Notes under the pieces: generated by a model
The model's input: only the letters and a program-made list of their open reading frames with translations
What the model was told of the DNA's origin: nothing
Database searches by the model: none
Assembly (NCBI GenBank): GCA_001603035.1
Contig: LVAS01000059.1
Location: 240,474 to 304,473 of the forward strand
Direction of reading: 5' to 3'
Origin: Clostridiales bacterium Firm_13
Lineage (GTDB): Bacteria > Bacillota > Clostridia > Saccharofermentanales > Saccharofermentanaceae
Length of the DNA: 64,000 nucleotides
In this document: positions 1 through 10,267 of the stretch, piece after piece
Position numbering within the stretch: position 1 is the first letter of the stretch
Layout: each line of letters starts with the position of its first letter
Made by a program: the position numbers and the translations under genes

Positions 1-2739
1 GATATAGTCTGTGCCGATCCCCAGATTCTCAGACAGAAGAAGTCTTGAACCGGCGATCGGAGAAGGGAATTTGCGTCCGATTCCGCAGAGAAAGACGATA
101 GGAAACTCAAGACCCTTACTTGCGTGGATACTCATACAGGCGATTGCGGCATCGCCTGTTGAAGAAAGATCGAATTCCGGGGGATTCCGCTTCTGTTTTC
201 TGATATTTTCTACATACGTAACAAAGCGATAGAGACCGGAGCGCCTGGTGCTTTCGCTCGCTTCCGCCCATTCGCGGAAAGTTTCAAGAGAAAGAAGTCT
301 TGACTTTGCATCCGGCTCCTTCATCAATCGGTCCCGGATTTCTGTCTCCGAATAGATATGCTCGATCAATTCGGAAACGCGCATATACATCGCTTTGCTT
401 CGAAGAGAATCGATCCAGTCCAGAAAGGCGGCGACGCGTTTCCGAAGAAGCGACTCCTCCGCGCCTTCTCGAAAAGCGAGGATCTTCTCATGGAAATATG
501 TCATGCCTCGCCCGCTCCCGTCTGAAAAGAGAGAAACGGCGAGAAGTTCTTCGTCCGAGAAGTGGGACTGCGGGAAATCGGCGCGAAGAACCGCCGCCAA
601 AGGGATGTCTTGACGAAAGTTATCCAAAAGCCGAATGAGATTCTCCATAAGCAGCAATTCGCGACTCGACAGAAATTCCGCCTCCGGCGCGCCGACGGCG
701 GGAATCCCATGCGTCCGCAAAATTCCCGCAATATGAGCGGCTTCGATATTGGTTCTCGTCAAGACGGCGCAGGAAGACCATGCGAGTTCCGGATAAATCC
801 CGCGGAGCGTGATCAATCGGTCGATTACGGCATATGCTTCTTTTTCGGCGGAGGAAAAGTCCATCCCGTCCTCGTCGTCGCTTGCGTCGGAGTCGTCGTC
901 CGGCTCGGATTCGACGGATCCTCTTTCTTCTTCCCGACTCTCGCCGAATTCGGATTCCGCCTCATCGCCCCCCGGTTCGCGTCCGGCGGGAGTGATATCC
1001 AAAAGGAGCATCTCGACGGGGGCGCTCGCGCCGTATCGATCGGAATCCGGAAGCTCGGGACAGAGCTTCTGCGTGTCGTCATAGTCGATCTCACCGGAAG
1101 CTTGCGAGAGTATCTGTTCAAAAACCGAATTGATGAATCGGAGAATTCCCGGTACGCTTCTGAAGTTGCTGTTCAACTCGTATGCGGTTCCCTCTTCTCC
1201 CGCACGATACGTCAGAAGCCGCCGAAGAAACATTTCCGGTTTTGCATGGCGAAACCGGTAAATGCTCTGTTTTACATCGCCGACGGCAAAACAATTATCC
1301 CGGGAGAAACAAGAAACGATCGCGTCTTGAATCCGGCTGTTGTCCTGATACTCGTCGATATAGATCTCGGTAAATAACTCCGAGTAATAATTTCCCGCTT
1401 CGGGCCGAGACAGAAGGAGGAGAGCCAAATGCTCGTAATCCGAAAAATCGATCGCATTCTCCTCCCGTTTCAAAAGAGAATACCTTCGGTCAACAAGAAG
1501 AAGAAGTTCAAAAAACCGGGCAGTTACCGGGAGCATAAATTGAAGATCTCGCTCAATCTCGTCGGTGCGTGTCGCAAACAAGTATTTCGCGTTTGTCCGA
1601 AAACGCGCGCGGTCTCGATCCGGCGAGCAGACTCCCGTCAGATAATAAAGGATCTCCTTCATCGAAGCATAATGTGCGAAAAAGTCTGCTTTGGCCCCGC
1701 TCGCGTCGGCCCCCACTCTTGCGCCGCGCCCCGTCGGCAGTGAGGCGGCGGTCTCGACGCAGAAATCCCACGTGAGTTCGCCCCGATTCTCCGCGTCAAA
1801 AATCCGATCCAACACCGTCAATTGGGCTTCGTAATAGGCTCTGTATTCGGCGTTTTTGGCGCTTGCCTTGACAAAATCCACAGCGGGAAGAAGTCGCGCC
1901 AAAAGAATCCGATCCTCCGCCGCCAGACGAATCGCCGTGCGGAAATCTCCCATAAGGATTTCGGCGGCGGCGCTGGACGAGAAGTCGTGCGAGGAGGCAA
2001 GAAGTGCGCGAATCTTTTCTTTTACCCAGTCGTCGTACCGAGGCATACTGCGAAGATATCCGTATATCTGTAGAAGCATGTCTTTGACAGGCGCGTCACT
2101 TCTCGGCGAACCGAAAGAAGCAAGCATCCGGTCAAAGGAGAGAAACCATTGCTTCTCCGGCGCGTTTTCTTCCAAAAGGTCGAATGGTCCCCCCGTTGCC
2201 CCCTCCGGAATCGCAGTGCCGACAATATTCTCTGTCGCCTCACCTTCGTCCTCGAGAAGCACTTCGTGCATCCGTTCATAAAGGGAACCGAGCACATCGT
2301 CGATCGCTTGCCCGAGAAGGAGAGCCGACCGGGTCGGATCGAGTGTCGCAAATCCGGGTTCGACGATCGGTGTCCCCGCCTCGTCGCGCGCGTCATATCC
2401 GAAACTCCCGATCACATGGAGACAGAAGGCGTGAATCGTCGAAATATGCGCCGACGGAAGAAAAGAGAGCTGTTCCAGAATTCGTTTTCGAATCTCCTTA
2501 TCCGACTCTGCCTTCAAAGCTTCCGTCAGCCTTAATTCGATCTTTTTACGCATATTCGTCGCGGCGGCATTTGTGAAAGTCATCACGAGGATGCGGCGCA
2601 AATCAAGTTCTCCGGAGAGAACCCGTCCGACGATACGTTCCGTCATAACACTCGTTTTGCCGGAGCCGGCGGCGGCGCTTACAAGAAGATTTCCCGTGTT
2701 TGCCGAAGCGACATTCCGTTGTTGTTCGGTCAACTTCAT
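1..2739 (-). CDS. addA: ATP-dependent helicase/nuclease subunit A (AddA), partial, runs off the left edge
   Basis: Minus-strand translation from ATG at 2739 begins MKLTEQQRNVASANTGNLLVSAAAGSGKTSVMTER (UvrD/AddA Walker A). 4-bp overlap with addB. Frame not checked codon by codon to position 1. Confidence 0.88.
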   Translation of the reverse strand, partial: MKLTEQQRNVASANTGNLLVSAAAGSGKTSVMTERIVGRVLSGELDLRRILVMTFTNAAATNMRKKIELRLTEALKAESDKEIRKRILEQLSFLPSAHISTIHAFCLHVIGSFGYDARDEAGTPIVEPGFATLDPTRSALLLGQAIDDVLGSLYERMHEVLLEDEGEATENIVGTAIPEGATGGPFDLLEENAPEKQWFLSFDRMLASFGSPRSDAPVKDMLLQIYGYLRSMPRYDDWVKEKIRALLASSHDFSSSAAAEILMGDFRTAIRLAAEDRILLARLLPAVDFVKASAKNAEYRAYYEAQLTVLDRIFDAENRGELTWDFCVETAASLPTGRGARVGADASGAKADFFAHYASMKEILYYLTGVCSPDRDRARFRTNAKYLFATRTDEIERDLQFMLPVTARFFELLLLVDRRYSLLKREENAIDFSDYEHLALLLLSRPEAGNYYSELFTEIYIDEYQDNSRIQDAIVSCFSRDNCFAVGDVKQSIYRFRHAKPEMFLRRLLTYRAGEEGTAYELNSNFRSVPGILRFINSVFEQILSQASGEIDYDDTQKLCPELPDSDRYGASAPVEMLLLDITPAGREPGGDEAESEFGESREEERGSVESEPDDDSDASDDEDGMDFSSAEKEAYAVIDRLITLRGIYPELAWSSCAVLTRTNIEAAHIAGILRTHGIPAVGAPEAEFLSSRELLLMENLIRLLDNFRQDIPLAAVLRADFPQSHFSDEELLAVSLFSDGSGRGMTYFHEKILAFREGAEESLLRKRVAAFLDWIDSLRSKAMYMRVSELIEHIYSETEIRDRLMKEPDAKSRLLSLETFREWAEASESTRRSGLYRFVTYVENIRKQKRNPPEFDLSSTGDAAIACMSIHASKGLEFPIVFLCGIGRKFPSPIAGSRLLLSENLGIGTDYI

Positions 2740-5700
2740 GGATTCGCCCTCCCTTCCTTGTGCTCCTCCAAAAGCGCGGCAGCGAACCGATCTTTATCGC
2801 GGGATCGTTTGCCATCCTCGCGAAGAGTGTCGGGAATCGGCTTTAAGCGCCGGCACGGCGGCCGCGACGGGTCAATTCCGCAAACGGCCGTATACACGCA
2901 GTATTCGCACGCAGGTTTTGCGCCTCTTTCCGGAAGAAGTCTCGGGTGCGCGGAGAACTCTCCGCCGAAGAGGAACTCGCAATTCTCGCGAATTTTGAAT
3001 ACGGCATATTCCGCGCTCCTTCGCAAGGTCTCCCCGTCAACATCGATGCTTCGCAGGGCATAGAACTTGTCGCGGGCCGAGAGTTCACGCGTTTCATCCG
3101 GTTTATCGCCGGGATACCCGGCGGGAAACAGCGGAGAGGTCACATGGAAATAGCCTGCGGCACCGGGCTTTTGCGACGGAAAGGCGGTCTGATATGCGTA
3201 AAGATAAGCGGGCAACTGTACCGAAAGTCCGTGATAGAGAGACGAATAACTAACGGTTTTATTGCCGCTCTTATAGTCGACAATCCGAAATTGTCCGGAT
3301 GCTGTATCCGTGTCAACGCGGTCGATCGTCCCTCGAAACTGCACGCGCATCCCGGTCGAAAGAGAAATTGACAGATCGGCGGCGGAATCTCCGCCAAATT
3401 TCCATTCCAAATATTCCGGCGTATACCCTCCGGGTTCGATGCTCCGAAAAACGGCTTCAAGAGAATGTCCCGCTGTCCGAATCATCCGTCGTCCGTCTCC
3501 GGCTTGAAAAACAGGATCCCGCGCGACAGGTTCCTTCGCCTCGAAGGTAGCTTCCTCGACAAGTCTTTTCGCCCACTTCTCAAAATCACGAGAAACAAAT
3601 TCCGCATATACCCGATCGCGGGTCGCGTCATCCGGCGCGGCGGCCCGCGCCGTCCGATATTCCTCGAGCGACAGTTCCAGGACACGGTGCAAAAGAGATC
3701 CGACAACGTTCGCGGCGGATTCAAAAACAGGGCGTTCTTTCAGGGAAAGGACATACCGTCCGAAATGCTGATAGGGACAAGCGGCGTATATTTCAATCTG
3801 AGAAACACTCATCTTCTCGACATCCCGATACCGCTGTCGTAAAAGTTCGGGACGAATCTTCACGTCAAACGGATCGCTTACCCGGCGAGGCAATGAAAAA
3901 TCCGGATACAATTCCGGCAGAAGCGATCGAAGAACGGGATATGAAGGGTCCTTTTCGAGGGAGAGTCCGAAGCGAAGAAGAGGTGCGGAAGAGAAGAGTC
4001 GGGGATCGTGACCCGTCATCGGATTCGTCGTTATCTCACGGATATCCGGGGCTACATTTCGAGTGAGAGTGATAAGGGACGAAGGCTCCTCCGTCTCGGG
4101 GCAAGACAGATAAAGAAGCTCCGTCGCCGAATCAAGGATTGCGTATGCCGCCGAGCAGTCCGCATAGACTTGATCGCGCGCGCGACTCGGGAACGGGACT
4201 TGGAGAGAAGCGGAGAGCGTGTCGCGTTCAGTCCCGCGCAGGTAGCCCTCGCGCACGGCCGAGTAGGGAAAAACATTCGATCCCATTCCGACGACGAAAA
4301 CGGCTTTCGCGGTTCTTTGCGCCGCTCGCCTCGTATCGGATATCTGAATTTGATCCAGATAAGAAGGAATCGCTCCGAAATAGACGGCGTCCATACCTGA
4401 GGCAAGCATATTACGGAAATTGAGAAGAGACATCTCGGTTTCGCCCATCGGGCCGGCCAGACGCTCCAGAAGGTCAATCCATGCATGAAATGACGATATG
4501 AGCGCCAAAGCGACATCCTGATTTCCCGCGTGAACCCATTCCGTCGCCAGCGCGTCGACTTGGCCGGCAACGCCCGCAAGTCCCGACGGCATTTGATCGC
4601 CGTATTCGGAAAAGAATTGCAGCATAACCTTCGCTCGACCTTGTCCCGTCTTCTCACGTCCGATCGCGTCGACGAAGTCACGGATCGGATAAAGTACCCG
4701 TTCCACGATGGAGAGCATCTTGCCGTCGGGATCATTTTGCTCGGTAAACCGTTCACGGGAGAAGAGCCGATATCCTCTGAAAAGCCCTTGTTCCAGACAG
4801 AAGTTCTCCAAGCGATCGACGTCGGCGGAAGGAATATGACATATTCCGGATTTAAGACAAGACATCAGCGGCTCGAAAGACCAACCCGCCGTACCTAAGT
4901 CAAGGAGAGCGAGTGCGAAACGTGTAAATGCGGTTCCCAAAAGAGGGCGACGTTTATCAAGAAAAGGATCGAGCCCGTACTCCGAAAAAACCGCTCGCAA
5001 AACCGACTCGTAGCGCGGCGGACTGCAGAAGACGACGTTTATGTCGCCATAACGATAGCCCTCGACAAGAACAAGTCGGCGGATCTCGCCTGCGACATAT
5101 TGCAATTCGTCCGTCGGATTCTTGAGTCGAAGAAGGCGGACGCCGTGCGAGTCATCCGCTGCCTTGCTGTCGTCCCGCTCCGCATATCGCCGGGCAAGTG
5201 TGCGAATGAAAGACGGATTCGTATCATCGATCGGAACAGCCTCCACGGAGGAGCCGGGAAATCGTTCGCGCAGATGGGCCAGTGTTCGCCGTCCAAAATA
5301 AAACGCTTCGGGGCCGTCCGCGGCAGCATTCGGCGAGATCGGAACCGCGTCCGCCAGGACGGATACGGTCATTCTCTCGCAGACGGCGGAAAGCTTGGAA
5401 AGAATCTCACTTTCCTGCGGCGTAAAATCTCGAAGTTGTCCGAACCCAAGAACCCAGATCGAAGTCTGTCGAAGATAAGATAATCGGTTCAAAGGCCAGT
5501 CGGCGGCTTGTTCGCCACCAAGGGAGCCGAGTGTCTGGGAGAAGCGATCAAACAGGTCACTGCGAGAGCTGTATCCGAGATTGGTTTTGAGCGTGGACAG
5601 TCGATCCATAAGGAGCGCGAAGTCTTTCATTTTGGCGCAAAACCGCGGATCATTGCCTTCATGAACCGTCGTTTGCAAGAGTTCCGGCGTAACATGGTAA

Positions 5701-6128
5701 CGCTGAAAGTCGCCGAGAATGTTCTGGATGTCCGGCACAAATCCGATTCGGTCGGAGAGAGCCGACAACTCGGTAAAATCCGCACGACCTTCCGACAGGA
5801 CTCGGTGAATCAGCATGGTTTCGCCGGCGTCGTCAAGCACATTTTCGGGTACTCCTCCGACTTCGGAAAGAATCCGATGCGCAAGCCTCGCAAAACTTAA
5901 GACATCGACCAGCATCAGGGCGTTGGATCCGGCACATGCGGCGGAATCGGCTTTGCAGCGATTCCTTCGGACATGAAGCAAACGTCGCTCCATATCCGCT
6001 TTGGTCTGCTCCGGTACGAGAATAAACGCGCGCTTCTCCGGCCATTTGATCGCCTCGGAAGAGATCTCGTTCAAACAGAAATCGAGAAGTTCGCCCGGAT
6101 GTATCCCGCGAATGATTCGGACGTCCAA
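2736..6128 (-). CDS. addB: ATP-dependent nuclease subunit B (AddB)
   Basis: 1130 aa ORF; C-terminal nuclease domain with CPYQHFGRYVLSL and ACEYCVYTAVC cysteines (Fe-S nuclease type); adjacent to addA. Confidence 0.9.
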   Translation of the reverse strand: MDVRIIRGIHPGELLDFCLNEISSEAIKWPEKRAFILVPEQTKADMERRLLHVRRNRCKADSAACAGSNALMLVDVLSFARLAHRILSEVGGVPENVLDDAGETMLIHRVLSEGRADFTELSALSDRIGFVPDIQNILGDFQRYHVTPELLQTTVHEGNDPRFCAKMKDFALLMDRLSTLKTNLGYSSRSDLFDRFSQTLGSLGGEQAADWPLNRLSYLRQTSIWVLGFGQLRDFTPQESEILSKLSAVCERMTVSVLADAVPISPNAAADGPEAFYFGRRTLAHLRERFPGSSVEAVPIDDTNPSFIRTLARRYAERDDSKAADDSHGVRLLRLKNPTDELQYVAGEIRRLVLVEGYRYGDINVVFCSPPRYESVLRAVFSEYGLDPFLDKRRPLLGTAFTRFALALLDLGTAGWSFEPLMSCLKSGICHIPSADVDRLENFCLEQGLFRGYRLFSRERFTEQNDPDGKMLSIVERVLYPIRDFVDAIGREKTGQGRAKVMLQFFSEYGDQMPSGLAGVAGQVDALATEWVHAGNQDVALALISSFHAWIDLLERLAGPMGETEMSLLNFRNMLASGMDAVYFGAIPSYLDQIQISDTRRAAQRTAKAVFVVGMGSNVFPYSAVREGYLRGTERDTLSASLQVPFPSRARDQVYADCSAAYAILDSATELLYLSCPETEEPSSLITLTRNVAPDIREITTNPMTGHDPRLFSSAPLLRFGLSLEKDPSYPVLRSLLPELYPDFSLPRRVSDPFDVKIRPELLRQRYRDVEKMSVSQIEIYAACPYQHFGRYVLSLKERPVFESAANVVGSLLHRVLELSLEEYRTARAAAPDDATRDRVYAEFVSRDFEKWAKRLVEEATFEAKEPVARDPVFQAGDGRRMIRTAGHSLEAVFRSIEPGGYTPEYLEWKFGGDSAADLSISLSTGMRVQFRGTIDRVDTDTASGQFRIVDYKSGNKTVSYSSLYHGLSVQLPAYLYAYQTAFPSQKPGAAGYFHVTSPLFPAGYPGDKPDETRELSARDKFYALRSIDVDGETLRRSAEYAVFKIRENCEFLFGGEFSAHPRLLPERGAKPACEYCVYTAVCGIDPSRPPCRRLKPIPDTLREDGKRSRDKDRFAAALLEEHKEGRANP

Positions 6129-6140
6129 AGGAGCACCTCC

Positions 6141-7970
6141 TTATAGGGTATCGAGATTCTGCCCTGTCGCCGCTTTGATGTTGGATGAGGCGGCGGCAAG
6201 AACGGTGTGAATGGCGTCGAGCTCCTGTTGCCGCTTGATCTTAAGCGTGGTGGTCTTGACCATTTCGCCTTCCGAAAATACAAAATACCGAATCGCCTTA
6301 TAAGAAGGCATCTGATGATTGATCTCCTTCACATGCGTCTTAAAATACTCGCGGATCGCCGAATCGCCCGGAGTCTTTTCCGGGATCGGAATATGCTTTC
6401 CGACTTCCGTCCGATCAATCAGGATCTTGGCACTGATTTCGACCTCCTTCTCGGTCGTCTCCCCCCAGACAAAGGACTCCTTTACACCCGGCACAAGATT
6501 GAGAAGCGATTCGATCTCCTCCGGAAAAACTTTCTTCCCGTTGGTAAGAACAATCATGGACTTCACTCGTCCGGTTATATGAATACAACCCCTTTTATCG
6601 ATATACCCCATATCGCCTGTCCGGAACCAACCGTCTTCGGTAAGTACCTCGGATGTCGCCTCGGGATTCTCGTAATAACCCTTCATCACGCAGTCGCTTC
6701 GGGACAATATCTCCCCGACGGCGCCTCTCTTCTCTTCCTCGGTGTCAATCGCCGCCTCGATGCCGACCATCGGTCTGCCGACGCTTCCGAAGACATTGCA
6801 TTCCGGGGTCGTTACGCTGATAACCGGAGATGTCTCCGTAAGACCGTACCCCATCAGGAAATCAATCCCGAAATCATTGAACGTCTTGATGATCGACTTG
6901 TCTATGCCGGCCCCCCCGATCACGACGAGGCGAAGGTGACCTCCGAGCTTCTTCACGATATCCGCAAAAAGTACTCGGCGCAGATCCAGACCGAATTTTC
7001 GCAAGAAATTGGTTATCGGAACGAGAAACGCGATCAGATTCGCTTTCCCGGATTCTTCGATCCCCTCCGTGATTTTGCGGTGAATGTTCTCGAAAAGCAA
7101 AGGGACAGAAACGACGACTTCGACATGCCACTCTTGAATATTCTTCAGAAGATACCGCAGACCATCCGAGAAACAGATAACAAGTCCGCGCGAAAGCAGA
7201 AAAAAGTCGCAGGTATTTTCGAATGTGTGATGCAAAGGAAGAATAGAAAAAGCACGTTCGCCCGGCTCTACGTGAAGTGTCGCCGAAACGCTGTTAATGT
7301 TTGTACAGATATTCCTGTTGGTGAGCATTACGCCTTTACTTGTCGCCGTGGTACCGGAAGTGAAAAGAAGGATTCGGACTTCATCCGGGTCAATCGGCGT
7401 ATCGATAAAACGCGAATCGCCTTCTTCCGTCGCTTTGCGACCTGTCGTCAAGAGATCCGAGAAATCGAGAAAGCGAGGATCCTCCGGTAACCCACCGGAA
7501 ACAAGATTCTTGTCCATACAAATAAAGTAGCGAAGTAAGATCTCGGAATCCGATGTGTTTGCGGCAATTGACATCATCATGTCATGATGTTTGGGATGGT
7601 AGAATACGGCCTTCACCTTTCCGCGACGGAGCAGATTGACAACTTCGTTCTCCGGCAAGAGGCGATCGAGCGGGACTCCCGTGCCGACGCCGGAGACGAT
7701 TGCACTGTATGAAACCATCCATTCGTAAGCGTTTTCACCGACGACAGAGATATTCTCATCCTTCAAGCCGAGGCAGTACAAAGCCGTTCCGATCCATTCG
7801 ACATCGCGGCCGAAATCGCGGTACGTTTTGTGGATTTCCGCCTCCGTCGGCTTCTTTCGATAAACAAAAGCGTCCAGTGACGCATACTTCTGACGGCAGT
7901 CGAGAACCAGTTCTCTCAGGTTCTCATACTGAGACCCGACGTTTGAGCTCTTCCCCTTGACGATCTGCAT
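6141..7970 (-). CDS. AMP-dependent synthetase / long-chain acyl-CoA ligase family
   Basis: LLFTSGTTATSKGVMLTNRN, YGLTETSPV and WFRTGDMGYID motifs. Start set at MQIVKGK, preceded by GGGAGGG; the ORF track extends to 7994. Confidence 0.9.
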   Translation of the reverse strand: MQIVKGKSSNVGSQYENLRELVLDCRQKYASLDAFVYRKKPTEAEIHKTYRDFGRDVEWIGTALYCLGLKDENISVVGENAYEWMVSYSAIVSGVGTGVPLDRLLPENEVVNLLRRGKVKAVFYHPKHHDMMMSIAANTSDSEILLRYFICMDKNLVSGGLPEDPRFLDFSDLLTTGRKATEEGDSRFIDTPIDPDEVRILLFTSGTTATSKGVMLTNRNICTNINSVSATLHVEPGERAFSILPLHHTFENTCDFFLLSRGLVICFSDGLRYLLKNIQEWHVEVVVSVPLLFENIHRKITEGIEESGKANLIAFLVPITNFLRKFGLDLRRVLFADIVKKLGGHLRLVVIGGAGIDKSIIKTFNDFGIDFLMGYGLTETSPVISVTTPECNVFGSVGRPMVGIEAAIDTEEEKRGAVGEILSRSDCVMKGYYENPEATSEVLTEDGWFRTGDMGYIDKRGCIHITGRVKSMIVLTNGKKVFPEEIESLLNLVPGVKESFVWGETTEKEVEISAKILIDRTEVGKHIPIPEKTPGDSAIREYFKTHVKEINHQMPSYKAIRYFVFSEGEMVKTTTLKIKRQQELDAIHTVLAAASSNIKAATGQNLDTL

Positions 7971-8093
7971 AAAATCCCTCCCGGAATTATTCATTTGGCG
8001 GCATATTCTCCCCCGAATAACCTGTTCCGCCGGTCAAATCTGTTTCAATGATAGCACGTAAAAAGTCCATCGTCTATGGATTTTAGCTATTTG

Positions 8094-8108
8094 CTTTGAT
8101 AGTCAAAG
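8094..8108. promoter_or_regulatory. Perfect inverted repeat CTTTGA-TAG-TCAAAG, FabT-like operator candidate
   Basis: TTTGATAGTCAAA matches the FabT-type core TTTGATTATCAAA at 11 of 13 positions (consensus from memory). Lies in the divergent acyl-CoA ligase/plsC intergenic region. Confidence 0.5.
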
Positions 8109-8126
8109 GATTTATTCGAAAATCAT

Positions 8127-8155
8127 TTGACTTTCTCTTTTCTCTAGTCTAGCAT
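8127..8155 (+). promoter_or_regulatory. Putative sigma-A promoter of plsC (TTGACT-17 bp-TAGCAT)
   Basis: -35 at 8127-8132, 17-bp spacer, -10 at 8150-8155. Confidence 0.5.
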
Positions 8156-8231
8156 AGGGGAAGCAATGGGATTTCCGATAAGAACAAGGCGGCAATTCCT
8201 TTCGCAAAGTGAAGAAGAATGAAGGAATAAT

Positions 8232-9008
8232 ATGAGTATAAAGACAGATAAGTCCGCGATCACGGAGTCGGAAGAGATGCAGAAGGACAAATATCCGGTC
8301 AAGCGCGGATTCACCGGATACTTCTTCTATGAGATTGGAATGGCGGCAACGCTTCTCGCACTCCGCTTCCGCGCAAAGGGACGTTCGAATCTTCCCGCCT
8401 CATCTCCCTACGTCATCGCCGCCAATCACCAGACATACGTCGACGGAATGTGGATTGCCCATTTCCTCCCGAGGCGCCACTTCGCCAAAATGTGCTGCCT
8501 TGCCGCTTCGGATTTGGAGACATCGCACGGCGCTCTCGGTCGGCTTATTATGCATGTCGGACGAGGCATTGCGGTCGATCGATACGGTAATCCGGTTCGC
8601 GGGCTGATTAAAGCCAAAAAGGAGATCGAAAACGGACATATTATGCTTGTCCATCCCGAAGGAACCCGAAGTCACGACGGCAAAGTAGGAGAACTGAAAG
8701 ACGGAGCGGCCTATCTCGCGATCAAGGCGGGTGTGCCGCTCGTACCTGTCTATATCGAAGGCGGCTACAGTGTTTTTTCGAGACATATGAAGCGTCCAAA
8801 GCCTTGGGATAAGAAGGAGCACAGAAGGCGCCTCGTTACGGTACACTTCGGCAAGCCTTTCGATCCGGCCCAATACGGGAAAGACGCGCATCGTCTGACC
8901 GCCGATCTTACATCTTGGATGCTTCAGATGGAAAAGGACGCAAGCCTCACAGCGCCGGGTACAACGGTGATACGAACCGAGGATCCGGAGAAGTCTTCCC
9001 CCTCATAA
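8232..9008 (+). CDS. plsC: 1-acyl-sn-glycerol-3-phosphate acyltransferase family
   Basis: PlsC motifs ANHQTYVDG, VHPEGTRS and GVPLVPVYIEGG. Confidence 0.9.
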   Translation: MSIKTDKSAITESEEMQKDKYPVKRGFTGYFFYEIGMAATLLALRFRAKGRSNLPASSPYVIAANHQTYVDGMWIAHFLPRRHFAKMCCLAASDLETSHGALGRLIMHVGRGIAVDRYGNPVRGLIKAKKEIENGHIMLVHPEGTRSHDGKVGELKDGAAYLAIKAGVPLVPVYIEGGYSVFSRHMKRPKPWDKKEHRRRLVTVHFGKPFDPAQYGKDAHRLTADLTSWMLQMEKDASLTAPGTTVIRTEDPEKSSPS

Positions 9009-9892
9009 TTTCCCAAAAGGACTTCCTTGTCACGCGTTGAAGTGAGGACGCAAGAGGTAATCCGATAAGAAAGAATCTTCTTATGGGGCATATGTGTGCC
9101 CTTTTTGTATTTGGGAACAAGAGGAAGAACGCGAATAAGAGGCATATCCTCGATAATGCAAGCCTCGAGAATCCCGTCATTCAGAACTCCGGCCGGCGAC
9201 GGATTAAAACCGTTTCCGTAATATCGACCGTTACTTACAGCGGCTAAAGCATAGGAGACTTCTCCCGTAACCGAAGAGCCGTCCTCAAGAGTCAGTGCAT
9301 ATCGCATGCGATAATCCCAGCCGTGAATCAGCGAGTACACCACCGCGAGGGAATACGCATTCTTCCGAATCAAACGGGATTTGCGCACAGAGGCGACAAT
9401 TCTCTTTGCCGTCGCCTGAACAAGCGTGTCGATCCCGAAGGACGTTATGTTGATGCTATACTTGGTGCCGTCGGGGAGCGGTTCGCCCTTTTCGTCCAGA
9501 CACTCGACGCGCATTACGTCGATCGGCTCGAAATCCACATCGTCTATCTTTCGGACAAGAAGCTCCGGATGAACATACCCCGCCGGAGGTACCGCCGCTC
9601 GCGCAAAGTCGTTTGCGGTTCCCATAGGGATCACCGCCATCGGCGTGTCGGTTCCGACCAAAGCATTGGAAATCTCATGCAAGGTGCCGTCGCCTCCGCA
9701 GGAGAGGATTACGACTTCCGATCCATACTTCTCGGAATACGCACGCGCGAGTACGCCGGCATGCCCGGGGTATTCGGTGATATGCGTTTCGACGCGATCG
9801 GGGTGTCGCGCGCGAAGTGCTTCAATTTCGGGATTCACGGCTGCAAGCTTCTTCTTATCGGCAAAATAATTGAGAATAAACACGTAGCGCAT
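8924..9892 (-). CDS. Diacylglycerol kinase catalytic-domain / YegS-BmrU family lipid kinase
   Basis: MRYVFILNYFADKKKL start; SCGGDGTLHEISNAL and IPMGTANDFAR motifs. ORF track start is 9925. Confidence 0.9.
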   Translation of the reverse strand: MRYVFILNYFADKKKLAAVNPEIEALRARHPDRVETHITEYPGHAGVLARAYSEKYGSEVVILSCGGDGTLHEISNALVGTDTPMAVIPMGTANDFARAAVPPAGYVHPELLVRKIDDVDFEPIDVMRVECLDEKGEPLPDGTKYSINITSFGIDTLVQATAKRIVASVRKSRLIRKNAYSLAVVYSLIHGWDYRMRYALTLEDGSSVTGEVSYALAAVSNGRYYGNGFNPSPAGVLNDGILEACIIEDMPLIRVLPLVPKYKKGTHMPHKKILSYRITSCVLTSTRDKEVLLGNYEGEDFSGSSVRITVVPGAVRLASFSI

Positions 9893-9928
9893 CGGGAATC
9901 CCCCGCTTTCGATAGAATTCGTCAATCG

Positions 9929-10267
9929 TCAGGTGCGGGAAAGAGAATAGACCAGGTCAACAACATCCTGAACCGTATGAAGCTTCTCGAGTTCGTCATC
10001 CGGCAGACGAATGTCATACCCGTCTTCCAAATCGACCACCAACTCGTATACCTGCAAAGAGTCGAGTCCGAGATCATACAGAATATCTGTCTCGGGGGCA
10101 ATCTCCGTCGGGGAGAGATCGACAAGTCGAGTAACCATGTTCATGACGTCATCATAAATCCGGTCCTTGATTCTCTCCTCACCTAAAGGGGGCTCGGGGT
10201 TACGTTCTCGAGGGTCTCCGCCCTTCTCGGAATCACCTTGCTGTCGTTCGGGCACTTGCTCAGACAT
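9929..10267 (-). CDS. acpP: Acyl carrier protein
   Basis: DILYDLGLDSLQVYELVVDLEDGYDIRLPDDELEKLHTVQDVVDLV with the DSL phosphopantetheine site. Confidence 0.88.
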   Translation of the reverse strand: MSEQVPERQQGDSEKGGDPRERNPEPPLGEERIKDRIYDDVMNMVTRLVDLSPTEIAPETDILYDLGLDSLQVYELVVDLEDGYDIRLPDDELEKLHTVQDVVDLVYSLSRT

